DNA of 64,000 nucleotides from Monomorium pharaonis. Taxonomy: Eukaryota; Arthropoda; Insecta; Hymenoptera; Formicidae. The notes under the pieces are model-generated. The model made no database searches. It saw nothing but the letters and a program-made list of their open reading frames with translations, and was not told the origin of the DNA. How positions within the stretch are numbered: the stretch's first letter is position 1; each line of letters opens with the position of its first letter. The stretch is from NCBI RefSeq assembly GCF_013373865.1, contig NC_050470.1, positions 868,001 through 932,000 on the forward strand. Direction: 5' to 3'. The position numbers were made by a program, and so were the translations under genes. Below, piece after piece: positions 49,600 through 62,220 of the stretch.

Positions 49600-52500
49600 C
49601 GCTATTCGTATTCTCTCGCAATGATACGATGTAATCCATTTTCCTGGGATGCGTAAACCGCGAGGAAGACGGAAAAGGTAATCCCATCCGTTTGCACGAT
49701 CCCGAGGCGAACGGAACACGGGAACAGAGATGGTGAGATGGACAGATAGATGGATCGCGACAACCCGAATGTCACAGCGAAAAGAGAAAGACGCAGAGAA
49801 GGCGAGAGAGCGAGAGAGAACTTGTGCCTGGAGAGAGAGAGAGAGGGGGGGGGAGACGAGAGGGTATAAGGGAGGCAAGAAGGGAGGATGAATGTGAGAG
49901 TGGGAGGACCAAGGGATGAGAGGGAGCGAGAGGGTAGAACGATGTACCACCACGAAGTACGACGACGCGGCGGTAGGAACGCGGCTGACGCCGAGCAAAA
50001 ACGATCGGCGCTGTCTGCCATGCTTTTTGCGGGCATCACAGTTTCCAACCTCTCTCTCTCCTCCTGGTCGTTTCTAGCTGCTGGTATCTCCCGTTGCCGC
50101 TCGCTACGCCCGGCACCCAATTCTCGACGCGGTTACGCCCGGCATTCGCGGGATATCGTCGCGCCGCGCGAGTATACAGGGTGCTCGGTAATTGGCGGTG
50201 CGCGCGGAAAGTCGATTTGTACAAGTTACTTTTTTCTCCCCTTCCCTCCCCCACCCGTTCAACGGGAGGGAGAAAGGAAAGAGGAGTAAGCACAGAGATC
50301 GCAGCCCCTACGCCTCAGCTGTAATCAGCGATTGAAAGCCGGTTAATCGACGACGCCGACGGTACCGGGAGAGAATCCTCGTCTCTCTTTATCTCTCCGA
50401 GATCCAATAATCGCATCAACGTAACGCGATCATTTTTCGCAACAACAGCGAACGCCCGCGGCTTCCGCACCTAGGTTTTCGCAACAGAGCTATCGCGGTA
50501 CACGCTTCCATGATACCGCTAATGACGCGAGGATATAAGTAAAGAGCAAATTAACTCTCGCGGCACGTACGTTATATGTTACTTTTTACAGACGCAACAA
50601 TTTTCAATCGACTTCTTCTTGCCGACTATAGCAGCCACACGAAATTACGCTCCATGACGCGCGACGTCGAGAGTGTCCTCGATATGCCGGAACGCGAATC
50701 CCAAAAGATCTTTTCACATTATTATATCTCGCGCGCTCATTATCTCTAACCATAAGGAGAGCGCGGCGAGGATTCGATGACGATTCCGGGCGTTTCTCGC
50801 GCACACGAATGCGAACGGAGAGTTCGCAGCACTGCTGGAGGAATATTAATGAGCGGGCAAGTGAAAAATTACCCTTCGGCTTTAATGAGTCGTTAGCAAG
50901 TCGGAGATGCTAAACAGCCGACAGCGAATCATCGATACGCGTTGAAAGAGAAAAAAAAGAGGAGAGAAAGAATTAAGCGGACTCGTGAAAAATTTCCCCG
51001 CACTTTGTACGAATGTCCCGTATTGGAACTCCCCGAGAAGCTCCCAGAAATATCGCGTATACGTGGAGAATATGAGCGCAATCTATTCTCCGTCAGAATT
51101 TGCCGTAACGAGCTAGCTGCACATTTTGATTTACACGCCGCCGGGTTCCGATCGAAATTCGTTTACGATTTCACCACACGGTATTTAAGTTTGCGCAACA
51201 AATAACGGAATCCGCACGTGTCGCGGACGACGTGCATAAAATTATAATAAAAACGGAATTTACAATACCGATCGATTTATCGAGGAAACGAGCGACGAGC
51301 GCGTCCGTTTGCGAGTATCAGTAGAGTTTTGATTATCTTCTCGCCGGCATCGTCGACTGTTTCACAAAAATTGTGACCGATTTCATTCAGATAGATCTTA
51401 GATAAGATAAAATCCTTGGAATTCTTCTCCGCGCGAAACAAACGATGATATGCCTGCGTTTGCACACGCGAAAACTAATTAACGGCACGAGAGAACGATA
51501 CATCAGGCGTCATGAATCGACAGGATTATAAATAAGGTGTGACTGCGCGCTTTTGCAGCGCCGAGGACAATTACACGGCGGCGCGCGGCGGTGCGGCGCT
51601 TCTTGCGACGGAGCTGCTTTATCCGGGAGAGAACCGCAGCATCTCTCTTTCTCTCCAGAGAACTGGAACGAATTCGCCGGAATTGTATGATCGTCGTTGT
51701 CGCTTCCGTCGCTGTCGACGTCGTCGTCGTCGTCGTCGTCGTCACGTGCATCTACAACATTGCGCAACCGCGTGACCTGTGCAATCTCAATAAAATTACT
51801 CATAATCGCGCATAGATGCGTCTTTATTGAAAACAGATGCAAAGTCTTACTATTGTCTTTCCTGCAATTATGCGCGCGGATCGCGTAAATTTAATTATTC
51901 GAAAAATATCGTAATTATGCAGACGGCTTCCACGTTGGCGTAAGAAAGTGATTACGGAAGAGAGCGAAGATGGATTTCTCTGAATTATTATCAAGTGCCA
52001 ATTAACTCCTCTAAAATATCCGGTTTCTTCCGCGGCGCAACGTCTTCGTAGGACTTCGAGGAATCGGCTCGAACTAATTCCGAATTAATGTACCCATCGT
52101 TAACAGTTGAAAGTTCTTGACGAGTTTTGCGGGTAGTTGGTGGCACTTCACCTCGCGAATAACCAGACTCCCTCGACGAGAGGAGGGCACCTCGTCCCGG
52201 TCTTGCAGTCCGTAGCAAAGACGCGGTAAAATGCGAGAAGCGGATGCCACGCATTATAAGTGCATTAAGTGCTGGAGAGGAACGACGGCCATCTGTTACG
52301 GTCGCGATTTACGATCGGTCAGTGAAATTCTGATGAGAATTCGTCTCAGGGCCGCGGCCGAGAATTATCGCGAAAAACTCGGTCCCTTTCGGCTGGGACC
52401 ACTCCCGGGATAATTCTGATCGTACCGCTGCGCGGGGTCGTGCAATGCACGAAAAACGCAGTGTAGCCCGGCAAATTATTTCGACTCGTTTCACTCACTG

Positions 52501-53455
52501 ATATAAGATCGATATGAATATTTAAAGAGTACGCAATCGAAAGTTTGATCAGATATTTCGCGAAGTAGTGTAGAAACAAAATCTATCGATATTATTTCAA
52601 GTTTTCTGTAAGTCATCCCCTTATTTTGAATTCCTAAGAAGTGTTTACGCCTGACGAATGTCCAGTCGAAAAATCGTTTGTTTTATCCGCTCGCTGCACA
52701 TTACTTAAGAGCCAATCGTACAATCTCGTTCTCGAACATCCCGACAGGAGCGTTTGGATATTGCGCGTCAAACGCGAGCGCAAACAAAATCACCCGAGTG
52801 TAAAACCAAAATGCCGAATGCTGGCGGAAGTGAAAGTGCGTGGCTGACAATGAGCCCAAGTTCGAGTTCGAGTCCGAGCTGACGAACGCGAGAGTGCCCG
52901 GGCTGTTTCTATGAACGTAATGATGAACGTATTCTTGGCGCGAGGAAGAAAAAAAGGAGGAATCAAAAGAGAGTGTATAATCTCGGCATACCTATCTTCT
53001 CATTATCTGGGGCAACGAGCATCTACGGTTTCCCGACACCACGGTCGATGATGATTATCGATGATGTAGAGAACTTGAAACTGCGTTCTTCAACAGCGCG
53101 AGGGAGGGGAAGGCGGTAAAGGGACCTCCTCTTCGAAGTAAGCAGATGAAATTGAAGCCGTGACCCGCGTCGTAAATAAACCCCGAGCCGCATCCGTTTT
53201 TTTCCGTCGGACGATATATTACGGACGATATCTTCTCGCTCGTTCGCGACACCGGGGACGCCGATATCCCGAGACTTTTCTTTATCTTCCGAATTACGTC
53301 ACCCTCCCTGCAGACGTAATCCGGAAATTAATCTCGCGCGCGTTTTCAACCTCCCCGCCTTCCACGCTCTATTTAGCTATGCACCAAACTCGAGCGAGGA
53401 CACCCGGTACGTGTCGAAGTTATCCGCTTCGAGCTCCGCTGAAGCCAGTGGTTTT
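49600..53455. other. CpG-rich gene-free region
   Basis: Unusually CpG-rich for this window, with GA-rich tracts at about 49780-49930 and a GTC/GTCGTC run at about 51715-51745. Many overlapping open frames on both strands lack motifs, and no exon chain with agreeing phases was found. It may hold a promoter or untranslated exon of a neighbouring gene. Confidence 0.4.
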
Positions 53456-53585
53456 TGCGTTTTCCCCGGATCCCGGCAGGAGCAGCAGTACCACCGGCAA
53501 CAGCAGAGGCAGCCGGTAGGAGCAACTCAGTGGCGGCGGCGGCGGCGGCGGCGGCGGCAGCGGCAGCAGCTACCAGCAGCAGGGC
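53456..53585. repeat. CAG-rich stretch and GGC trinucleotide repeat
   Basis: Interrupted CAG/CAGCAG blocks are followed by about ten GGC units (about 53531-53560) and further CAGCAG. The surrounding sequence is CpG-rich. Reading frames through it give poly-Arg, poly-Gln or poly-Ala/Gly, and none joins a recognisable protein. It is reminiscent of 5' untranslated regions. Confidence 0.75.
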
Positions 53586-56500
53586 GAGGTTCCGCAGGGT
53601 TCACGGACTCCTCTCTACCCGCAACTAACCCCCCGCATCGCGTCGCACCGTGCCCGTCTACCACCACCGTGAAACTTTGTTTAACTAAGGCCGGCAAGAA
53701 GCAAACCTATTTATACTAGGTCGGACGCGTTCGCGACGCACGGCCACGGCGTTGCTGCTCTTGTCGGGGGCGAAGTTGCTTCTACCCGGAGCGGTCATGG
53801 AAACCTACCTAACGGACGCTGATAAACGAGGAAATATGCCCGGCAAAAAAGCCGTCGCGTAATTTTCCGTCGCGCCCTGCGCACGTAAAATCATCGACCA
53901 CCAGCTCGCCGCGAGTTCGTACGATTCGCAGGTCCAAATTATATGAAACAAATTCGTCTTCTCGATCGCCTCGGCTAGCTTCCCCGAGAGACTATCTTTA
54001 ACCCTTTGATACGCGAGCACAAACGCATCGTTTAAATGCACTTCTTAGTACCGCTTGTTACTGATATATAGAATTAAACCGATTGCCTTTTTTTTTATTG
54101 ACTTTTCATTCTCTGGAATGGAGAATACTAAGCTAGGAGGAATGAAAGCGAGGAATGAAAATGAGATCTGCAAAATCCGAATGCCGTCATAATATCTCTG
54201 GTCTGGTGTTCGTGATCGTAAATCCGAGGTGGATGTCATAAATAGCTACTTCGACTGTTAGATATAGCGAGTTGGAGAAAATCTCGATGGGATATAAAGC
54301 AAGATCTGCTCGCGTTTATATGTACATAAATGTTCGATAGATGTACTATATCAATATTTCATTCTCTATTTAGGCTACTGAAGCTCAAAATCGGGCATAA
54401 TTAGCAACTAATTCCTTCAAGCAATTTTATTGATTGTTATGGTATATTGGACCAAAAAACTGGAAAAACCACAAAATGATATTAAATTCAGGGGTGTGTT
54501 TTCGAGATATAGAGAAAATGGATAGGTTTTCCATAAATTCGAAATATCTCGAAAACAAAGTACGAAAAAATTGCTACAGAACATTTTTATTTCCTATTGG
54601 ATATGTATTTTAAAAAAATTTTTATTTATATTTATCAATATAAGATACAGAATAAAGAGCAAAGCCGAAAGATAATTTCCAACCCATCGATACGAAATAC
54701 AATAGTTTCTACGTGACGGTAGTGACGTTATCCAAAGTTTAATTTAATGATAGATAGCGAGGGTTATTGTCGCGTTTATTGCCGAGCCGCGATAACAAGC
54801 TGATTTGGCGGTTCCTTGCAATAATCCGCCGGTGCATAAGTCAGCGTAAGTGAACGAGTGGGCCGTGGTTGAGCGAATTCTTTGGTGGTGATGCCGTCAC
54901 CATCGTTGCCGCTGCAAACGAGATTTTAAATCTCATCGCACGGCCGACGACGACCGGACATCTGAATTTCGCTCAATGACTGTTAATTGGATGGTTTTTA
55001 CGTAAAGAAAATTGAGCGACAGTTTTCGATCTTTCAAATCTTTAAATTGTTTCGACTAGTAGTAATAAAATGGACGAATGTGACGAAATTCCGAAAGATC
55101 TCAATATTACGGCTAGCACAAACAATACAAAAAACGTATTATTACGTGACTTAAGCTGATAAAAGATAAAATCCTTGTGCACCATCATAGCGAATTTCAT
55201 GTTTTATGAACATAATGTAAATAAAAGCCCGAAAGTCCGCGACGTCCACATTTATTTAGTGATAAACGCGAGCGAGTCTCGTGAGCTTCACAAGCGTAAA
55301 TGTAACGTCGAATGAATTCCACGTTCGCGAGGAAGATTTGAGCATAGTACTTCACCTGGCATCCTGCAAAACACGCAATTATTTTACGGCTTAAGCCGCG
55401 CGTTCCGCCTTGAGCGAGTTCTTGCCCGCGTTTACTCGCGCGGAGCTTTTTCGCCGTCGAGTTCGCTGGTTTGCGCGCGCTCCGGTTCCGTTCGCATTCG
55501 CTCGGGACAACTTGCAATTAGCATAAAAAAGCCCTCGCTCTCCTCGCATTAGGCGCAACTGTGTCATTCGCGGCGAATGCCCGTTAAAAAGATCGGCGCG
55601 CGTCGCGGCCGTTCAGCTCGCGAAAAAGGAAAGGGTTTTTCCGCCGCTGCACTTGCACGAGTCCGCAGGAGAGCGATGAAGACCTTGCGAGCCGAAGACC
55701 TTGAATCGCTGATCATTATTCATTAGATATGTACAAGTTTCAGTTTTATAACGCAATATAATTTCCTGCACAATCACCATTACCATTACCCACAGCTCGC
55801 GCAATTACGTTGCAATAAATGTGATCTAGATTTATAATTTATAGCAATGATTAACTAAACTAAATATAACAACGTACGACATAATGAATGCGGCAGAAAC
55901 GGACAGGAACATGCGCCTGATTTTTTCCAACTGCAAAGTTATGAATGAAACGGAAAAAATATCTTGTACTTCGTAATATTAAAATGACTCCTTATTATTC
56001 GCTCGCGTGATATCACAATAAAGATTAAGATAAAATCAACGATTTATAAACATCTTTGCAAGGTCTCAGAAAAGTGCAATGTTATGACATCATGATATAT
56101 AAGATCTATAGGAATCAGGAATAACAAAGAATAATCAAAACGTTAGGAAGTAACAAGAAGTACATTCTGTAAAATGTAGAAATTATAAAATAAGCTATCT
56201 ACGCTGTGAATACCCAAATCGAAAGTAGAATAAAATGATTCAGTGAGTGTCTCTATTGACCGTGCGTTTGTGGTATCTGTGGAACAAATAATTCGCAAAG
56301 CTGAGTCTACAGATCCCGAGGTTAACGGTAGAAAGAAAATTCTTATTTGTAAAGCGGAGAATTGTTCGCGCTGGATACGAGGTAACAATTGAAAAGAAAA
56401 GCTTGAAGTCGATCTTTCAATCGTTTTCGTGTGTTTGTCGAGGGGATGAACTCGATATCGAAGCGGGACGATTTGTATTCGAATTACCTTCGTGAGAAGG

Positions 56501-57181
56501 AGGGGCGAGGAATCCCTTATGCCTTTAGCAAGATCGAATTCCCTCAAGATGTATTTTACAATTGAATCGACGTATCTTCATCGGGATTGAACGACGAATT
56601 AAGGGCGGTCGATCAAAGATCAGAGATAGTGTACCAAGTGGCGGAGTTTGTCTTTAAAAAACACGCGCCTCTAGCTTTCGCCAAAGGTATACTCGACAGC
56701 ATTAGTTTCTTACTTTTTCCCACACGTGTTTCTTTTTTTCCTCGACATCTCTCGTCGCATCCGAGGGCGAAATTTCAACGAGTCTTCGCGGCGCACGGAA
56801 CGAAAAACAGCGGGCACGTTTGTTCGCTCGAACTTCTTTCCACCCGGTATAAAGGCAGCGATGGGTTATAGGCTGGGCCGTAGACTAATGATCCCGCTGG
56901 CTGTGGTTTTTGCCGGCATTCTACAGCATTCCCATTCAACTGGATTCCGCTCCGGAGCGACCGCGCGCATTATTTCGCGTCCGCTGCGGAGCGTCGCGTT
57001 GCTCGCGGGTTCAAGATCGCGGGTGCAGCGACGTCTCTTGCTGCACGGTGCTGCATCTCGACTGTTGCGTCGGCCGCGTCGCTTCTGAATTCACGCAAAT
57101 TCGCCCCAGAGAGACGACGGTGCGAGTCTCACTCGTCCGATTCCGCATCGAACGGTAACAGTTTTCATCCGCGACACACAC
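53586..57181. other. Gene-free region
   Basis: Mixed CpG-rich (53.6-54.0, 55.2-55.7, 56.5-57.15 kb) and AT-rich sequence. Open frames are below 140 codons with no recognised motif. No tRNA or other RNA signature was noticed. Confidence 0.45.
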
Positions 57182-57345
57182 AGAAAATTTTCATGCTAAG
57201 AAAAGTGTCACTCATTTTTGAGGGGGATTTTCTTCTTTTAAGTAACGATTATTTTTACAAAGAATGTATCTTCTCAATAATAGTTTTAAAATACACTCGT
57301 TATTTACTTAAAACAAGCAATATTTACTTAAACTTCTGTGTACAC
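57182..57345. repeat. Dispersed AT-rich repeat, copy 2
   Basis: Same-orientation relative of 46776-46960, sharing TTTTTACAAAGAATGT and CAATATTTACTTAAA-type blocks. Diverged, non-coding, with no visible termini. Confidence 0.6.
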
Positions 57346-60300
57346 AGAAAGATATGTACTTGAATTAAATAAATATCACCTATTTCAAATAATTCACAAA
57401 TTTATATATTCGCAAATCAATTGTAAGTTTATCACATTTATTTATTCTAAATTCGATCGCAATTTAATACCTCAATCAAGAATATTTAATTAAAATAAAA
57501 ATTTGATTTATTTATTACTTTGACTTCCCTTCAATCCAATTTTATAATATTCTTCAAAAGAGTATAAATTCTATTTTCAAGTATACGCTGATGGTTTTTT
57601 TCTATATTTTGTGACAAGTAGGTATATTTTTAAAATATTATTAAGAGAAAATATTCTTTATTAATGATGATTGTACTAATGATGATTGACTAGAAAGAAA
57701 AAAAAAGTGAACTGAGTAATTGCTTTTCTTGAAAGTAAAATTGATACATTTTTGTGTGTGTAAAGAACTTTTTTAAGCGATGAGAATTTTCTAATTATCA
57801 GCTATCGCAAAAATTATCTATCGCTTATCAGCGCTTTGTCAACCCGTTCACATAATAAACCATAAATCTCCCTGTGTCAAAGCTCTCTGAAAGCAGCAAC
57901 TATCAGCGTCTAATCAATCGCATTTTTATCCGGCAAGTAAGGTCGGTTTTGCGAAACCGTTTTTGTCATACCGGAAATGCATTCTCTCTCGTCGTGTAAT
58001 CATAAATAATCGAGCCGATGGCAGTCATGCGAGGTACGTCTCGCGAGTTTGTCACCACGAGGATCTCCACCGGAAGCGCGTCGCCATATCGGTCTATGTT
58101 TTATGTCAAAACGGCACGTTTTTATACGTTAGATAAGCGTGCGCGCGCGGCTACGTTATCTTCTTCGTAAACGTGCTCGCTATAAGCGGATGGTCAAAGT
58201 TTCGACCTCGCAACAATAGCATCCTCTGCGTTGACGGATGCTGCGAATAAACCGTGCATCATTTATAACACTGGACATTCATAAAATCTGCTATTTTTAA
58301 AACTGTATAAAAAGATAAATTAAATATTAGTAGAACACGCTCATAAAAGAGATTTTTCAATAATAATAATAAAAATATCAAAAGGATAATGAGCACACTA
58401 ATTTAAATGTAATTATTAGCTGTCTTACTGTTTAAATAAAACTACTAACAATTAAACGAATAAAATTATCGAGAAATAATATTTTAGAAATAAAAAATAA
58501 AAAGTAGTATAAGTAATTTTGATAAATAAATATTAGCCAGGTTAAGTAGAAAATAAAAACTGTAACTAAAGTCAAATTATGAAACATGTCAAACATAAAT
58601 CGTGACTGGTTCGTTGTTACCAAGCATGTTGAGTCAGAGAAGATTATTCATCCTTCATAATCGTGTCTATTTTGTAGCACTTTGTACCTTAAAAGGAACA
58701 GTGAGATCCGCACACAAAAAATCGCGATTAAAATAAAGTTCAAAATTTGAATTCCACAAACAACTCTAAAGGGAGAGATAAGCGAAAATAATCGCGACGT
58801 CAGGTATCGATTGTCTCGTCTCAACTGTGGCCAATGGTCAAGCTCGTAAAGCCGCAACGCGCTACCGAAGCAGGTTTTTACGATTAGTTTTCCTCATCCG
58901 GCGAACGTAACGTTAATACAGCAATCTCTCCCGAATGATGATCATTACACGAATTAAGTGCGCGCCGTTGTTGCCGAGACAACACTCGCGCTCGAGAGTG
59001 TTTGTCATTGGTTATCGTCGCGGCTTCGCTTCTTCGGCCGTTTCGTCGTATTTTCTCGTGCAAATCTACGCTTCGAATACCGGCAAAAAGCCGAGACGAC
59101 GGCTGGCGCGGTGTCATTAGTGCTCTCTTTCTCTCAAATCGCTCTCTCCTTCTTCCTTTATACCGCTCCGCACTTTCCACGAGCTATCGTTCATTGTGTG
59201 CTTTCTCCCTATCTCTCTTCATCGCAGCTTTATTTGACGAGATCTTCGAGTAGCACGGGAAATATGGTTTGTTTCGTAGCGTTCGCTGACGCGTAAATTA
59301 GCGCGGTTAATTTCATTATTATTATTATTATTATTATTTTCTAAGTATTGAAGATATATCAATGTTATAAATTAGCAAACGGTGAACGATTTGTCTCATC
59401 ATCGGATTAACGATATTTTGAAGCGCCTGTACCGATTTGATTTTTATTCGCGTTACTTAAAACTTGAGAGATTAAAATGCCCATACGCATAGATTCGCGC
59501 AAAGAGACATTTGTTGTTTCGAGGACACGACGTAAAACTGTATCGTATGCAAAGTGGAACGCGTGGAATCGTAATGTTTCCACGGTCCGAAGAAAGAATC
59601 CCCTAAGTGCCTTTGCATTACCACTGGAAACAGACGTTCTCGCCATATGCCCGGCACGAACCAATCCCGGACGACAAAGATGTATGTGGTGTCAAATGCA
59701 CGCGAGTGCGGGACGTTTCTAATGTGCCACTGTGCCCCGTTTGACATTCTTCTTTGCCCTTTGTAGAGAAAGAACGAGCCTAGCTGGCCCGCTCTCGCTT
59801 TTCGAAAAATTCGAATTAATTCCTTGCGTGTTTCTAATTAAAAACTATAGTTTCATAGAATCAAGTATACTTGATTCAACGGTTCGAGACTTTAAGACTG
59901 AAATTTCGACGGATTTGAGCCAACAGGGATTTTCTATTTGAAAATTTAGTGATGCAGATTATCATTTATCGCGCGTTTGAACGCATTTCTCATTGGAGAA
60001 CGTGCGAATCTCAACAACTCCAACCGAACTGTCTTCTCGTAACACCGTACGTAGAGGAACGTCACGCGATCAAGACGACGAGCTTCACCAATTCCACGGT
60101 TCGAACGAAACCTCTAATCCGAAAGTCGAGTTGAAATTTCATGGTTGAGTCCTGCCGGCAGCCATTAACGACGCCTTTCCTTTTCCCTGTTTCTCTTACT
60201 CTCTCCTTCTCGCGAGAATGTGCGCGGAGCACATGTGTATACGTGATTGTGGCGCGTCTTTAGGCGTGGTGAGGATAGACGAGGGACCCTTAATCATCGT

Positions 60301-60416
60301 CCCATCCCTTCGCCAAGATGAATCGTGCATTTGTATACCCGCACCCCTTTCGTTCACCCGTAGCCTGTCTCTGTCGTTTCTCTTGATTCGCTCTAGCTAT
60401 TTGTCTCCGTCCTGTC

Positions 60417-60420
<4 letters not shown>
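57346..60420. other. Gene-free region
   Basis: AT-rich to about 58.8 kb, then CpG-richer. An ATT trinucleotide run lies near 59316-59338. No coding exon, RNA gene or paired inverted repeat could be supported. Confidence 0.45.

Positions 60421-60484
<64 letters not shown>
60421..60484. repeat. CT microsatellite
   Basis: An uninterrupted run of about 32 CT/TC dinucleotides. It creates a poly-Ser-Leu open frame that is not a gene. Confidence 0.95.
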
Positions 60485-60490
<6 letters not shown>

Positions 60491-62150
60491 TTTCTTCTCC
60501 TCCCCCGGGGGTCATTCCCGACCGTCATGGGTCTTTGTCTGTTCCCAAACGAACTCAAGAACAGTTAGGTCGCCTTGCTTGTCTTGGAGTCGAAAGGGGT
60601 TGCGTGGTGCTCGTAATGTGCCTACAATTTTCAAATACAATCACGCCAAACGAGCCCTTCCTTCCGTGTTTAGTCCATTGTATGTATACCGCGTATCTTG
60701 TAAATCTTTTATTCCGTAAGATTTACAATACAATTTTACGCATTCCAGACTTTAGACATGCTACCGAAGCAAATTGGTGCGTCCGGTTTCTTTATTTCAT
60801 ATTTTTTAAGATTCTTACAATATATGAAATATTACCTGCTCCATTTTACTGCGACTGTATCGACAAATTGTAACGAGTCTGCCTTATTTTATTGCACTAA
60901 TGGAATTCCAGCTGTAGTTCCTCAACGTTTACGCACCGCCGCCGCCGCCGCCGCCGCTTCGTCCCCGATTCTTCATTTCCGTTTTTGGGCCCCGTTCCGT
61001 GGACGCAGATGTTCGACGAGGGCACGTCCACATCCGCGGTCGGATCATAAGAACCGAGAGATCGACATGCTGCACGTGGTCCTCTCATGTTACCGATGTT
61101 GCGCGGGTACAACCGGTCAGCCTCAAAACGGCCGGCTCAATTTCATTTCAGGATTCGATCATCGATTGCATTTAGTAATTTATGTGTACAAAATTTTCAC
61201 ATACCCTCGAGGCACATTTTAACGACAATTTCGTTTAATTATCTCGAGAGTCATTTCTCTCTCCCTCACTGAGGAATTTGATATCATAATTAATAAATAA
61301 CCAAATGTCTCGAGTTAAATGTGAAATTCGCAACAAATTTTGTTACTATAGTTTCAAACTAAGGAAACGTGCTAAATGTGTTGAGCGTTAATTTGTTCAA
61401 CGTTATTAATTGAAGTTAAAACCACCGTGTGTCTCCCGAACTGACGCGCAGTATCCGTCATTAAAATATATATGCCTCGTACGTCGCGATCAGTATCATG
61501 CCACGACCGGACATACCGACGTAACTTTTATAGCCGTTTCGAGGGAAATTGGAGTAAATTACGAGCGTGTTTGTCGAGCGTCTTGCGCCGTATGTACGTG
61601 TACGTGTATAATTGTGTATGTGTGTGTTACTTGCAACCGTTAAAATTCCTTGAACGGTGCCCCCGGGATGGCCACAGGTTCCGGCAGCAGTCGAACGATG
61701 ATTCGCCATTATATCACGCAAACCGAATTACTACTACAAGTAGTAGTACGTGCGAAAAGAAACGCGTTCTATACAGGTTTTTCTCTTAAAAAAAATATAC
61801 GACAGCCACGTACTTTCTTTCAAAATAGAAAACGCAAGATTCATTAAAGTACGAATTGACAGAATGCATGGACTTAAATGTTGATTCTTCATTATCGGTT
61901 TCGTCGCTGTCATCGTTCCGATAGCCGCGGGTCTATCGCAAAACCCAGTCTCGACAGCGGCTTTACAGTCGGAAGGACCGATGACTGGCAAGCGACGAGG
62001 GGCCCTGAACCCCGTGTATAAGGTATGTACTGGTCCAGAGAGCGCCCTTGCCTTCGCTCTCCGTCAGTTTTTTCATCGTCTGCTCTCGGGCTGCCGCTTT
62101 TAAAGCGATCGTCACGGGCACCGCGCTTTTACGCGGTTCTTTCTCGGCAG
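60485..62150. other. Gene-free region
   Basis: Mixed composition with a short GCC repeat at about 60938-60957. Open frames of up to 154 codons show no motif and no linked exons. Confidence 0.45.
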
Positions 62151-62170
62151 GTGTGCGCGCGCGCGCGCGC

Positions 62171-62218
<48 letters not shown>
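62151..62218. repeat. GC dinucleotide run followed by CT microsatellite
   Basis: About 20 bp of alternating GC is joined directly to about 47 bp of CT. Frames through it are poly-Arg-Ala and poly-Ser-Leu and are spurious. Confidence 0.92.

Positions 62219-62220
<2 letters not shown>

Noticed and set aside
60218..60568. 116-codon frame with a long Ser-Leu run
   Set aside because: Generated by the CT microsatellite.
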